Assembly (NCBI GenBank): GCA_963775575.1 | Contig: CAVZJG010000002.1 | Coordinates: forward strand, 1,054,001-1,118,000 | DNA: 64,000 bases | Direction: 5' to 3' | From: Roseiarcus sp963775575 | Lineage (GTDB): Bacteria; Pseudomonadota; Alphaproteobacteria; Rhizobiales; Beijerinckiaceae | Shown: piece after piece, positions 16,379-24,918 of the stretch | How positions within the stretch are numbered: the stretch's first letter is position 1 | Layout: the number at the start of each line of letters is the position of its first letter | Notes under the pieces: model-generated | Database searches by the model: none | What the model was told of the DNA's origin: nothing | What the model saw: only the letters and a program-made list of their open reading frames with translations | Made by a program: the position numbers and the translations under genes

Positions 16379-17614
16379 TTAGTGTGAACTCTTGACGGCC
16401 TCGTCCAGGTCGGTCCGTCGGTTGAGCCGTATGAAGTCATCGACGGGCAATTCGTCTCCATCCAGCATGATCTTGAACGCCTTGCGCGGGTCCCCGTCTG
16501 TCACGAAAAGCCCCTTGGGCGTGTATGCGACGCCATGATTGTCCGCGACAAAGAAGGTCGCGACAACCTTGCCGCCGACCATATCCACCAGTTGGAAATA
16601 TTTCCCCCCGCTGACCACAAGCTTGTCGCCTTCACGCGACTCGGACAGGGATACGATCGGTCCCCGCCCCGTATGGATCGTCTTCACGGCTTTCCTGTCT
16701 TGAAGGCTCCAGACGCTGATGTCCCCGTTCTTGTATCCGACTATGAGACTGCCGTCGTCGTGGCCGACGATGTAAGTCGACAATTCGCCGACTTGGACGT
16801 CATTTGCTGTGTCACAACCGTTGATATTCCAGACAAGCACGCGCTGCTGGCTTGTCTGGGCAGCAAATATGTTCTTGTTGTCATGAGAGAAGCGCACCAT
16901 GCTGAAACCGTTTTCGTCATCCGCCTTTCGTGGCAGGTCGGCGAACAGGTAGCTCCGCACAAGGCGCCCCGTGCCTGTCTCCCACAGATCCAGTGCGGCC
17001 TCATCCGCGGACGCCGTGACGACAAAGGCGCCGGAACCGTCAAACGCCGCGTCAAAGAGGCTCAAGTGGTTGGACATGGTTCGAATCATGCGCTTCCTGA
17101 CGGTGTCCCACACCGACACCGAGCCGTAGCCGCTCATCAAGAGCAGCGCGCCATCCTTCGAATATTGGATGTCGGAAATGCCCTCAAGCATGGAGCCGGA
17201 ATCGAACAGAACCTTGCCGTCGGACATTCGTCTTTCGACGAAGCCGGAATACCCGCCTGACGCCACCCGCTCTCCGTCAGGTGAGACGCACAACATGTCC
17301 CGGTAATATCCGCTTCGATCGTCGCCGTCCTCATAAATGGGTTCGCGAGAATGTGGAAGTTCGGATGAGACCGCGGCGGCGTTCGTGGACCAGTACCGGA
17401 TCGAATCGCCTTCGGACATTATTGCTTCCCTGCCGTGAGGGAGAATGACGAAGCGCGCCCCGGAAAGATTGCCTTCGTTCAGCATCAGCGAGACCTCTGC
17501 CCCGACTGGGGCCACCGCTCCTGCTGATATAGGGTCAGCCAGCGTTGGCCGGCTGTGACAGCCGCATGCAACTGCAACAACAATCGCAGCAGAATGCAGG
17601 ACGCCTTTATGCAT
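16379..17614 (-). CDS. WD40-like beta-propeller lipoprotein
   Basis: A 411-residue protein from ATG 17614. The N-terminus is a lipoprotein-type signal (LHSAAIVVAVACGCHS), so it is predicted to be membrane-anchored in the periplasm. The remainder is a series of about seven WD40-like blades, for example SVSVWDTVRKRMIRT, ALDLWETGTGRLVRS, RVLVWNINGC and DISVWSLQDRKAVKT. Such propellers act as binding scaffolds. An upstream start at 17698 would add Arg-rich residues before the signal and is rejected. It lies between two other exported-protein genes on the same strand. Confidence 0.75.
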   Translation of the reverse strand: MHKGVLHSAAIVVAVACGCHSRPTLADPISAGAVAPVGAEVSLMLNEGNLSGARFVILPHGREAIMSEGDSIRYWSTNAAAVSSELPHSREPIYEDGDDRSGYYRDMLCVSPDGERVASGGYSGFVERRMSDGKVLFDSGSMLEGISDIQYSKDGALLLMSGYGSVSVWDTVRKRMIRTMSNHLSLFDAAFDGSGAFVVTASADEAALDLWETGTGRLVRSYLFADLPRKADDENGFSMVRFSHDNKNIFAAQTSQQRVLVWNINGCDTANDVQVGELSTYIVGHDDGSLIVGYKNGDISVWSLQDRKAVKTIHTGRGPIVSLSESREGDKLVVSGGKYFQLVDMVGGKVVATFFVADNHGVAYTPKGLFVTDGDPRKAFKIMLDGDELPVDDFIRLNRRTDLDEAVKSSH

Positions 17615-17694
17615 TGGACTTCCTTTACGGCTTCCGCGTGCGCGCGCCCGACTCGCCACGCCGACCTGCGTATTGCTGTCCGCAGCCGGGCGTG

Positions 17695-18618
17695 TCATCG
17701 TGGCATCTCGTCCTCAAGTGCACCACCGGCGTCGCATTCGGCCGGCTGCTGAAGGATCGGTCCGTCACAGATCGCAGGACCGCTGCGATGAAGATCTGTG
17801 ACGTGAGCCTGATAGGCGGACGAGATGCAGTCCGCGTTCCATCCGCAGGATTGAACGCTTCGTATCCAGGCCAACTGGTCGGCATCGATTCTCTTCCGCT
17901 CGCGCGGCGTCGCGACCGAGCGCAGGCCGGCGTAGAGCTTCGCCTGGACCAGGTCCATCGCGGCAAGCCTGGCGCTGTGGCAGATTGTCTGCTCTGCGGG
18001 CAGGCTCGCTTTCCTGCAATCGAAGCTCGGCCCGCTGACGACGGACGCAGGTGCCTGGGAGGCATCGCAGAGATCGTTGTCGCCGCTGTTGAGCGCCTTG
18101 ACTGCGTCGGGATTGCCCTCCAGCGCCTCCTTCACGACCCTTGCGCACCTTGATTCCGGGGTGGTCACATAGAGAAACGCCGCGTTGTTGGCGCACGCCG
18201 AACACAGGCCAAGTTTCAGCAGGCTGTCGTCGACGTCGTTGATCTTCAAGGTCTGTGGCGGGACCGCGCTGCGGATTACATCCAGCCTGTAGAAGATATC
18301 GTCGGGATCGTCATACGGGTCGCGTGCGCCAATTGAGCAGTTGGTGAGCCGGAGAACCTCAATTCGTTGCCCGCTTTCTGTTGCGTGAACCGGGTAGCAG
18401 TAGCCTCCATGCGAGCATAATTCGTCCTCTCCGGTCTTCTTGCTTACGCGATACTGCGCGATCCCCGTATCATGGTCGCCTCTTCTGATCACCGCTGACG
18501 GGTCTTCGAGCGCCGGCACGTTGCGTAGGGCCACGGCCTCGCAGACATCCGCCGCCCCCGCCGACGTCCCCAGTGCGAGGAGCGCGAGCGCCGTAATGAT
18601 CGCCAGTTCTTGGGCCAC
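17695..18618 (-). CDS. Exported protein with LprI-like (DUF1311) domain
   Basis: A 307-residue protein. The GTG at 18618 was chosen because AGGGGAAG stands just upstream and the signal peptide (LAIITALALLALGTSAGA) then starts at the N-terminus; an ATG at 18684 would add 22 residues. Residues about 195-280 match the lysozyme-inhibitor LprI N-terminal/DUF1311 pattern: FDCRKASLPAEQTICHS, then LDLVQAKLYAGL-like, QLAWIRSVQSCG, and a final C-x-S-x-Y. The first half has eight cysteines and no known fold. It is probably periplasmic, perhaps protecting against host or rival lysozyme; that is family inference. Confidence 0.7.
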   Translation of the reverse strand: MAQELAIITALALLALGTSAGAADVCEAVALRNVPALEDPSAVIRRGDHDTGIAQYRVSKKTGEDELCSHGGYCYPVHATESGQRIEVLRLTNCSIGARDPYDDPDDIFYRLDVIRSAVPPQTLKINDVDDSLLKLGLCSACANNAAFLYVTTPESRCARVVKEALEGNPDAVKALNSGDNDLCDASQAPASVVSGPSFDCRKASLPAEQTICHSARLAAMDLVQAKLYAGLRSVATPRERKRIDADQLAWIRSVQSCGWNADCISSAYQAHVTDLHRSGPAICDGPILQQPAECDAGGALEDEMPR

Positions 18619-18680
18619 TTGGCTTCCCCTGCTGATCACCGCAGTTCGGCGCGACCACCCGGTTTGCCGCGCATTGCCTA

Positions 18681-19043
18681 TCATAACCGCAGATTGCCCC
18701 TGATGTCCGGAGCCTTTTCCTTCACACGCTCCCCCGATCGGAACCGCGGCACCCCTCGGGTCGTCGCCGTGACGACAGAGTCCCGGTTTTCCGAGTTCAT
18801 GGTTCTAGTTGCGACCGAATGGCCGAGAAGGGGTTGCGCTCGCGTTTCACGGCTCGTTTGCCGATGTGTCGGTGGCGGCAGGCTATTGGGCGCCGATGCC
18901 GCCGACCTGGACTGGGGTCTGATCGGTCGCCGCAAGGCAGTCTTGCGCCCAAGCATGGTGAAGTCGTCGGCGACGATGCAGTCGTTCTCAACGTCGGTCC
19001 AGTCGCTGCCGGTGACGGTGACGGCGGAATCGGTTGCGCTCAT
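18681..19043 (-). pseudogene. Second, decayed copy of the restriction-enzyme N-terminal fragment
   Basis: From ATG 19043 it reads MSATDSAVTVTGSDWTDVEN then DCIVADDFTMLG, after which similarity to the 14152-14478 copy ends and the frame becomes Arg/Pro-rich. It is part of the duplicated segment and almost certainly not functional. Confidence 0.5.
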
Positions 19044-19165
19044 GTGGTGCCTGCGGCTCTTAAGGCGCGCACCGCGAGGCCTGGATGTCAATCATTTGGA
19101 CAACTCAGCGGCTCGTTTTGTGACGGAGGACTCTTGACGCGATTCATGGATCTGCGACCGTAAAT
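18953..19165. repeat. Direct repeat copy 2 (pairs with 14393-14599)
   Basis: Same organisation as copy 1: the 5' end of a restriction-enzyme remnant on the minus strand, then TGACGGAGGACTCTTGACGC and CTGCGACCGTAAAT, 28 bp before the Sel1 gene. The shared noncoding part probably carries the promoter of the exported-protein gene; TTGACGCGAT may be its -35 region. Confidence 0.75.
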
Positions 19166-19192
19166 GCGGTGGCGATTTCATGAGGTCGTCAG

Positions 19193-22156
19193 ATGGTTAC
19201 GTTGCTCTGCGAACTGGCGCTCATTTCGATAGCGATGTTTGTCGTAATGAACGGGAGCGCGGCGGCAATCGCTCTGTACGGGGAGGGATCAGCGGCTGCT
19301 GACTTGCAGAGGCCAAGCGCGTTGTTTCTTGTCGGCGATAACAATGCGACGAGCGCGCCGGTACAGAATACAGGGCGGGGATGCGTTCGTGGAGACCTAA
19401 AATTATGCACCGAAGCAGCAAACAGGGGCGACGCACATGCCCAGACCACCGTCGGCGTTATGTACTACAATGGGCAGGGGGCTCCTCAGGACTACGCCGA
19501 GGCGCTGAAGTGGTACCGGCTGGCCGCCGACCAGGGATACGCCCACGCCCAGTATGATGTCGGCTTTATGTATCACGAAGGCCAGGGCGTCCCGCGCGAC
19601 TTCGCAGGGGCGATGAAGTGGTATCGCATGGCCGCCGACCAGGGATATGCCGTCGCGCAATACAGCCTCGGCCTTATGTATGACAACGGTCAGGGCGTTC
19701 CTCAAGACTACGCCGAGGCGATGAAATGGTTCCGGCTGGCAGCCGACCAGGGAAACGCCGATGCTCAGTTCAGCCTCGGCTTATGCTACCATGAGGGCCA
19801 TGGCGTTCCTCAAGACTACGCCGAGGCGATGAAATGGTTCCGGCTGGCAGCCGACCAGGGAAACGCCGATGCTCAGTTCAGCCTTGGTCTTATGCACCGC
19901 GAAGGCCATGGTGTCGCTCGCAATGACGTTGAGGCGGTAAAGTGGTATCATCTGGCCGCTGATCACGGCCTTGCCGACGCCCAGTCCAATCTCGGCGCTA
20001 TGTACGACGAAGGCCAGGGCGTCGCTCAAGACTATGCCGAGGCGCTGAAGTGGTTCCGGCTGGCCGCCGACCAGGGATTCGTCATCGCCCAGTCCAATCT
20101 CGGCTTTATGTACCGCGATGGCCATGGCGTCGCTCAGGACTACGCCGAGGCGCTGAAGTGGTTCCGGCTGGCCGCCGACCAGGGATACGCCCACGCCCAG
20201 TCCAATCTCGGCCTTATGTACCACGATGGCCATGGCGTCCCGCCCAATGAAGTTGAGGCGATGAAGTGGATGCGGCTGGCCGCTGATCAAGGAGACGTCG
20301 ATGCAGTAACGTGGTTACGCCAGGCGATAAACGTCCCGGCGCAGAAAGCAGAACAGGGATGCGTCACCAGTGACCTAAAATCGTGCACCGCAGCGGCAAA
20401 CAAGGGCGACGCGTCTGCCGAGTACAGTCTCGGCGTTATGTACGACGAAGGCCATGGCGTCCCTCAAGACTACGCCGAGGCGGTGAAATGGTACCGGCTA
20501 GCCGCCGACCAGGGATACGCCGCCGCCCAAGCCAATCTCGGCGTCATGTTAGACGGTGGCTTGGGCGCTCCTCAAGACCACGTACAGGCGCTAAAATGGT
20601 GCCGGCTGGCCGCCGACCAGGGGTACGCAGGCGGCCAGTACAATCTCGGCGTTATGTACGCCCAGGGCCAGGGTACCACTCAAGACTACGTTGAGTCGGC
20701 GAAGTGGTACCGGCTGGCCGCCGACCAGGGATACGCCGCCGCGCAGTACAACCTCGGCGTGCTTTATCACAACGGCCAGGGAGTTCCGCGCGACGACACG
20801 GAGGCGGTGAGGTGGATGCGGCTAGCCGCCGACCAGAGATACGCCGCCGCTCAAGCCAATCTCGGCGTGTCTTATCACAAAGGCCAGGGGGTCCTCCGCG
20901 ACGACGCTGAGGCGATGAAATGGTTCCGGCTGGCCGCTGACGGGGGATACTCCGAGGCCCAGTACAACATCGGCCTTATGTATCACGAAGGCCAAGGCGT
21001 TCCGCACGACGACGCGGAGGCGGTTAAATGGGTGCGGCTGGCCGCCGACCAGGGATACGCCGCCGCGCAGTACAACCTCGGCGTTGCGTACGCCCACGGC
21101 CAGGGTGTCCTTCAAGACTTTGCCGAGGCGCTGAAATGGTTCCGGCTGACCGCCAGCCAAGGAGATCCCCACGCGCAGAACAACCTCGGCATTATGTACA
21201 ACAACGGCCAGGGCGTGCCGCGCGACGACGCGGAGGCGGTGAAGTGGTTCCGACTGGCTGGCGGTCAGGGATACGCCGAGGCCCAGTATAACCTCGCTGT
21301 TATGTACCGCAAAGGCCAGGGGGTCGCTCAAGACTTTGCCGAGGCGCTGAAGTGGTTCCGGCTGGCCGCCGATCAAGGATACGTTGGGAATGACGGCAGT
21401 CCTGATAATCAGATTCCCAATGTGTCGAGTCAGGCGACACAAGACACCTCTGGACCACAAAAGAATCCCGACAACTCCGACTTGGCCTCAGAGGTGCGCG
21501 CTAAAGGACTTGCATATGTTGCACGGTCGGGAACAGATTGGGAATTGGTTCAAACCAAAAACGAGATAACTGATAATATTGATTACAAAGCAGTTTCGAT
21601 ACAAAATAACGGGACCGGCGTAACGGTACAAGTCACTGCGCATTGTGACGAAGGTATGATACCAGTCGACGCACTGTTCGTTGATGACGACGGTAAGCCA
21701 ACCGTTGACCTTCCACAAGAAGCGACGCCACAAGTTATACCTGGCGTGCCGACAACATACGGTGCTAGGCAGAACGTTCAAGCGATAGTGCGCCTGGACG
21801 ATGATGACGCAATCCATACAAAATTGGACGTCAACAAGTTCAGTAACAATGTCACGGTCACAAATTTGTATGGGGCGGCGTTTCTTAAGCAATTGCAAGC
21901 GTTGGTGATATGCCATGAACGTCACACTAGTACCAGCGAATGCGATAGTTTTTCAAAGAAATTAGTTGGCAACAACATCGCGAGTCTGTTAGTAGTATCT
22001 CAGGCACTGGCGACCGGTCAATTTAGCAAAAATATCTCTGACGCCAAGAAAGCTTGGAGGATACTAGCTCAGATCGAAACAAACCGTGGACCAATGGTAG
22101 TCAAAATTCCGATATTTGCCGAGCCAATTCAGCAGGTGATCAGGGAATGCAAATAG
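19193..22156 (+). CDS. Exported multi-repeat Sel1 protein
   Basis: A 987-residue protein. The N-terminus is a probable signal peptide (LALISIAMFVVMNGSAAA). Seventeen 36-residue Sel1 (TPR-like) repeats follow, consensus AQYNLGVMYHNGQGVPQDYA then EALKWFRLAADQGY, in blocks of 8 and 9. Each block is preceded by a Cys-containing cap (GCVRGDLKLCTEAANRGDA and GCVTSDLKSCTAAANKGDA), so the array arose partly by duplication of a whole block. Residues about 740-987 are a different, AT-rich region with two or three cysteines and no family I recognise. Sel1 proteins are usually scaffolds in signalling or envelope processes. GAGGTCGTCAG precedes the ATG. Confidence 0.85.
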   Translation: MVTLLCELALISIAMFVVMNGSAAAIALYGEGSAAADLQRPSALFLVGDNNATSAPVQNTGRGCVRGDLKLCTEAANRGDAHAQTTVGVMYYNGQGAPQDYAEALKWYRLAADQGYAHAQYDVGFMYHEGQGVPRDFAGAMKWYRMAADQGYAVAQYSLGLMYDNGQGVPQDYAEAMKWFRLAADQGNADAQFSLGLCYHEGHGVPQDYAEAMKWFRLAADQGNADAQFSLGLMHREGHGVARNDVEAVKWYHLAADHGLADAQSNLGAMYDEGQGVAQDYAEALKWFRLAADQGFVIAQSNLGFMYRDGHGVAQDYAEALKWFRLAADQGYAHAQSNLGLMYHDGHGVPPNEVEAMKWMRLAADQGDVDAVTWLRQAINVPAQKAEQGCVTSDLKSCTAAANKGDASAEYSLGVMYDEGHGVPQDYAEAVKWYRLAADQGYAAAQANLGVMLDGGLGAPQDHVQALKWCRLAADQGYAGGQYNLGVMYAQGQGTTQDYVESAKWYRLAADQGYAAAQYNLGVLYHNGQGVPRDDTEAVRWMRLAADQRYAAAQANLGVSYHKGQGVLRDDAEAMKWFRLAADGGYSEAQYNIGLMYHEGQGVPHDDAEAVKWVRLAADQGYAAAQYNLGVAYAHGQGVLQDFAEALKWFRLTASQGDPHAQNNLGIMYNNGQGVPRDDAEAVKWFRLAGGQGYAEAQYNLAVMYRKGQGVAQDFAEALKWFRLAADQGYVGNDGSPDNQIPNVSSQATQDTSGPQKNPDNSDLASEVRAKGLAYVARSGTDWELVQTKNEITDNIDYKAVSIQNNGTGVTVQVTAHCDEGMIPVDALFVDDDGKPTVDLPQEATPQVIPGVPTTYGARQNVQAIVRLDDDDAIHTKLDVNKFSNNVTVTNLYGAAFLKQLQALVICHERHTSTSECDSFSKKLVGNNIASLLVVSQALATGQFSKNISDAKKAWRILAQIETNRGPMVVKIPIFAEPIQQVIRECK

Positions 22157-22192
22157 CACTCTAACCACTCTGCGGGTCGCTTTCCTACGACA

Positions 22193-22455
22193 TCAAACTT
22201 GTTGTCTGGACACAAAGTCACGTAGCCCTTCAAGGAAAAGGTCGTGCACCTTGCACTCCTCCGCCGCGGCGATCTCGCGTAGGCGCCGATGCAAGTCGCG
22301 CGGCCGGGGGGGGGGGGAATGCTGATGAGGACGCGGTTGCCAGCGTCTACCGTCCCAACTTCCGGCGTGCTCGGGCCAGAGACACCGTCGATTCGGCAGC
22401 CCTGCGCGGCGCTGACGGCGGACGGTGTGATCCCGTCTGAATCGAGTTCGTCATC
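22193..22455 (-). pseudogene. Broken ribbon-helix-helix (ParD/CopG-like) gene with a 12-base homopolymer
   Basis: Read on the minus strand, one frame gives GNRVLISIPPPP and, one frame over, RDLHRRLREIAAAEECKVHD then LFLEGLRDFV before a stop at 22193. Together they make a typical ribbon-helix-helix strand and two helices. The frame changes exactly at a run of twelve identical bases (G on the plus strand, 22306-22317). No start codon is seen for the upstream frame, which opens just after a stop near 22456. It is a decayed antitoxin-like gene, or one whose frame depends on tract length. Confidence 0.45.
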
Positions 22456-22888
22456 TCAGTCGTGGATGCGTTCGTTCAGCGCGGCATGATGGCGCCGTAG
22501 CGCTGCAAGAATGGGCCGGGCGATCTCCGGAAGGACGGGCTGACGGATTCCTGCAATGAACCGCTGGGCCATCCTTGTCGCGATCGCCGTCAACTGCAAC
22601 GCCACCCGCAAAACCAGCCTGTGGATCCTTGTTGCAAAGGGCTTGCGCCAGCACGCCCCGCCGATGTTGAATTTGGGCACAGGACTGGGACACACGCCGA
22701 CCGGGGGGTCGCAATAAAGCATTGATTTTTCAGGTCTGCTGGGAGCGCAAAAGTCATCTCTTTGACTTCAATCCTCTCTTGCAGCACCATTTCCGTTCAC
22801 GGATATCCCTCAATTCTCGATAGGCCAATGGCCGCCAAACGCGGCGTTGTCGATCGCGCGCCTGGACGGCCGCCGTCAGGCGCGCGGG
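22456..22888. other. Stretch without a convincing gene
   Basis: An 88-codon minus-strand frame (22456-22722) ends in an Arg-rich helix-like stretch (LAALRRHHAALNERIHD) and may be the displaced upstream part of the broken ribbon-helix-helix gene or unrelated. Nothing else coding is seen up to the hicA region. Confidence 0.3.
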
Positions 22889-22988
22889 GATGCTCGTTTT
22901 GAAGATGCGAGAACTCCGCGACATGGCATGCGCCATTCTTGATGCGACGCCTGTGCGTGTGTATTATGATGCGCATCAAAGGCGACGC

Positions 22989-23183
22989 ATGGCGAAAGTC
23001 GAGATCAACACGCGCAAGATCGTCGATCGCCTCGAGAAGGACGGCTGGATAAACGTCGGCGGCGGAAGCCACAACCGTTTCGTCCACAAGGATCGTCCCG
23101 AAATGATGATCCCGGTTCCGCGTCATCGCGAACTGTCGCCCGGCGCAGCGCGATCGATCGCGAAAGCGGCGGGTTGGGCCTGA
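22989..23183 (+). CDS. hicA: HicA-type mRNA interferase toxin
   Basis: A 64-residue protein with the HicA double-stranded-RNA-binding-like fold. The catalytic His lies in GGGSHNRFVHKD, and the pattern INTRKIVDRLEKDGWINV, MIPVPRHRE, ARSIAKAAGW matches the family. ATG 22989 was chosen by family length; an in-frame extension to 22890 is unlikely. The antitoxin follows 19 bp downstream. HicA cleaves mRNA when not bound by HicB. Confidence 0.85.
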   Translation: MAKVEINTRKIVDRLEKDGWINVGGGSHNRFVHKDRPEMMIPVPRHRELSPGAARSIAKAAGWA

Positions 23184-23202
23184 GCGAAGGAGGAGCGGCG
23201 CC

Positions 23203-23601
23203 ATGATTTACTACGTCGGCGTTCTCGACGGGGAAAGAGACGTATGGGGCGTCCGCGTCCCCGACGTTCCCGGCTGCGTCGGCGGCGGCGCGACGCCGGA
23301 GGCGGCGATCGCCGACGCCGCCGCCGCTCTGCGCGACGTCATCGGACATAAGCGCGAGGGCGGCTTCCCCGTTCCACGCCCCTCGACGCTGTCCGACATC
23401 GTTTCGTCCGGCGAAATCGCCGAGGGCGAAAGCGCCGTGATGATCCCGTTCTTGCTCGACTCCGGCCGCACAGTCCGCGCCAACGTGAGCCTCGATGCGG
23501 CGCTGCTCGAGGCAATCAATTCGGCCGCCAAGGAACGCGGCCTGACCCGATCGGCGTTCCTCGCCAGCGCGGCGCGAGAAAAAATCTCGCAGCGCGGGTA
23601 A
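23203..23601 (+). CDS. hicB: HicB-type antitoxin
   Basis: A 132-residue protein. The N-terminal half is the HicB partial RNase H-like fold (VWGVRVPDVPGCVGGGATPE, then AIADAAAALRDVI). The C-terminal half (VRANVSLDAALLEAINSAAKER, then GLTRSAFLASAAREKI) is a ribbon-helix-helix DNA-binding domain for autoregulation. GAAGGAGGAG lies upstream of the ATG. It pairs with the preceding hicA. Confidence 0.9.
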   Translation: MIYYVGVLDGERDVWGVRVPDVPGCVGGGATPEAAIADAAAALRDVIGHKREGGFPVPRPSTLSDIVSSGEIAEGESAVMIPFLLDSGRTVRANVSLDAALLEAINSAAKERGLTRSAFLASAAREKISQRG

Positions 23602-23789
23602 GAAGTTCTCGCGCGCGCCGCCATGCGCCATTCAATCCGCCCACCAACGCTTCGGCGGCGCCGGCGTCTCGCTCTCGCCAATTCGCGCTCCGCCCCTTAC
23701 GGTCCCGCAATCCCTTGACGGACCGCCTCGTCGCCCTAGTCTAGTCAATATAGCGGATCGCACGCGCGCCCGATCGCGAAAGGTCTCCC

Positions 23790-24551
23790 ATGCGCCGTCT
23801 GCCGTCGGCTTTCCTTTCGTTGTTCCTCGCGCTGGCGCCGGCGAGCGCGCTCGCGCAGGGAAAAATCGTCGTGTTCGCCGCGGCGAGCCTGAAGACGGCG
23901 CTCGACGGCGCCGCGGCGGACTATCGCGCCCATGGCGGCGGCGAGGTCGCGATCAGCTACGGCGGATCGTTGAGCCTGGCGCGGCAGGTCGCCGCGGGCG
24001 CTCCGGCCGACGTCTTCGCCTCGGCCGACGAACGATCCATGGACGAGGCCGCCAAGGCGGGAGCGATTCGCGCCGACAGCCGCGTCGATCTCCTGGGCAA
24101 TCGTCTGGTCGTCGTCGCGCCGAAGGCCGCTCCGATCGACGCCCTCGCGTTCGACGCCGAAGCGTTCGAACAGGCCATCGGATCGGGAAAACTCGCGACC
24201 GGCGAAGTCGCCACCGTTCCCGTCGGCGAATACGCCAAGGCGTCGCTGACCAAGCTCGGCCTATGGAGCGTCGTCGAGCCGCGTCTGGCGATGACGAGCG
24301 ACGTGCGCACGGCCCTCGCCTTCGTCGCGCGCGGCGAGGCGGCGCTCGGCGTCGTCTACGCGACCGACGCGGCCGCGGAGCCCGCCGTGAAGATCGTGGC
24401 GACGTTTCCCGACGATTCCCACCCCCCCATTCTCTATCCCTTCGCGCTGACGGCGGCGTCCGGCGACGCGGCGGCGAGCTTTCTTTCCTATCTGAAGTCC
24501 GCGGTGGGGCGCGCGTTCTTCGCGCGCCAGGGCTTTTCCGTCATCCCGTGA
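23790..24551 (+). CDS. modA: Molybdate ABC transporter substrate-binding protein
   Basis: A 253-residue periplasmic binding protein with signal peptide (FLSLFLALAPASALAQ). The sequence IVVFAAASLKTALD, then YGGSLSLARQVAAGAPADVFASAD and the terminal FFARQGFSVIP, is diagnostic of ModA, which binds molybdate/tungstate. No modB or modC permease/ATPase gene lies next to it; the next gene is a broken methyltransferase on the other strand, so the transporter partners must be elsewhere or lost. The gene ends overlap by 11 bp. Confidence 0.92.
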   Translation: MRRLPSAFLSLFLALAPASALAQGKIVVFAAASLKTALDGAAADYRAHGGGEVAISYGGSLSLARQVAAGAPADVFASADERSMDEAAKAGAIRADSRVDLLGNRLVVVAPKAAPIDALAFDAEAFEQAIGSGKLATGEVATVPVGEYAKASLTKLGLWSVVEPRLAMTSDVRTALAFVARGEAALGVVYATDAAAEPAVKIVATFPDDSHPPILYPFALTAASGDAAASFLSYLKSAVGRAFFARQGFSVIP

Positions 24552-24918
24552 GGCCGGCGAGCGGCGCGCGGAACCTGAACACGCCGGCGCGCTTGACGTC
24601 CGCGTCCTCCAGCGCGCGCGGCGTCGGCGCGTCGTATTCGATCAGGCCCTCCAGGCGACCAAGGGCGAGATAGCGGCGCCCGGGATCGCCGATCAGCGCG
24701 AGCGCGCCTCGACGCGCCAGCGTCTCGAGCCAAGGGGTCGTGGCTTCCGCCATGTCCTTTTGACAGGAGACGTCGCCGGCCAGAACCACGTCCCAGCCGC
24801 GATCCGAGCCGATCACGTCCTCGGCCAACACCGCAACGGCGACCTCGTTCTCGCGCGCGTTGAGTTCGATCGCGGCTTGGGCGAATTCGTCGATTTCGCT
24901 CGCCTCTTCCCGGTCGGC
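24541..24918 (-). pseudogene. 5'-truncated class I SAM-dependent methyltransferase
   Basis: The reading frame begins directly after the UPF0262 stop, in the same frame, without a start codon, and encodes only the second half of a COG3897-like methyltransferase: ASEIDEFAQAAIELNAREN, DVVLAGDVSCQKDMAE, ALALIGDPGRRYL and the terminal VKRAGVFRF. The SAM-binding motif I is missing. A TTG within it (24831) could start a 96-residue peptide without catalytic potential. It is best explained by a deletion that fused the gene body to the end of UPF0262. Confidence 0.75.

Noticed and set aside
19430..21400. Regular repeats suggesting a CRISPR array
   Set aside because: The period is 108 bp and in frame; they are the coding units of the Sel1 protein. 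No CRISPR array was found in the window.
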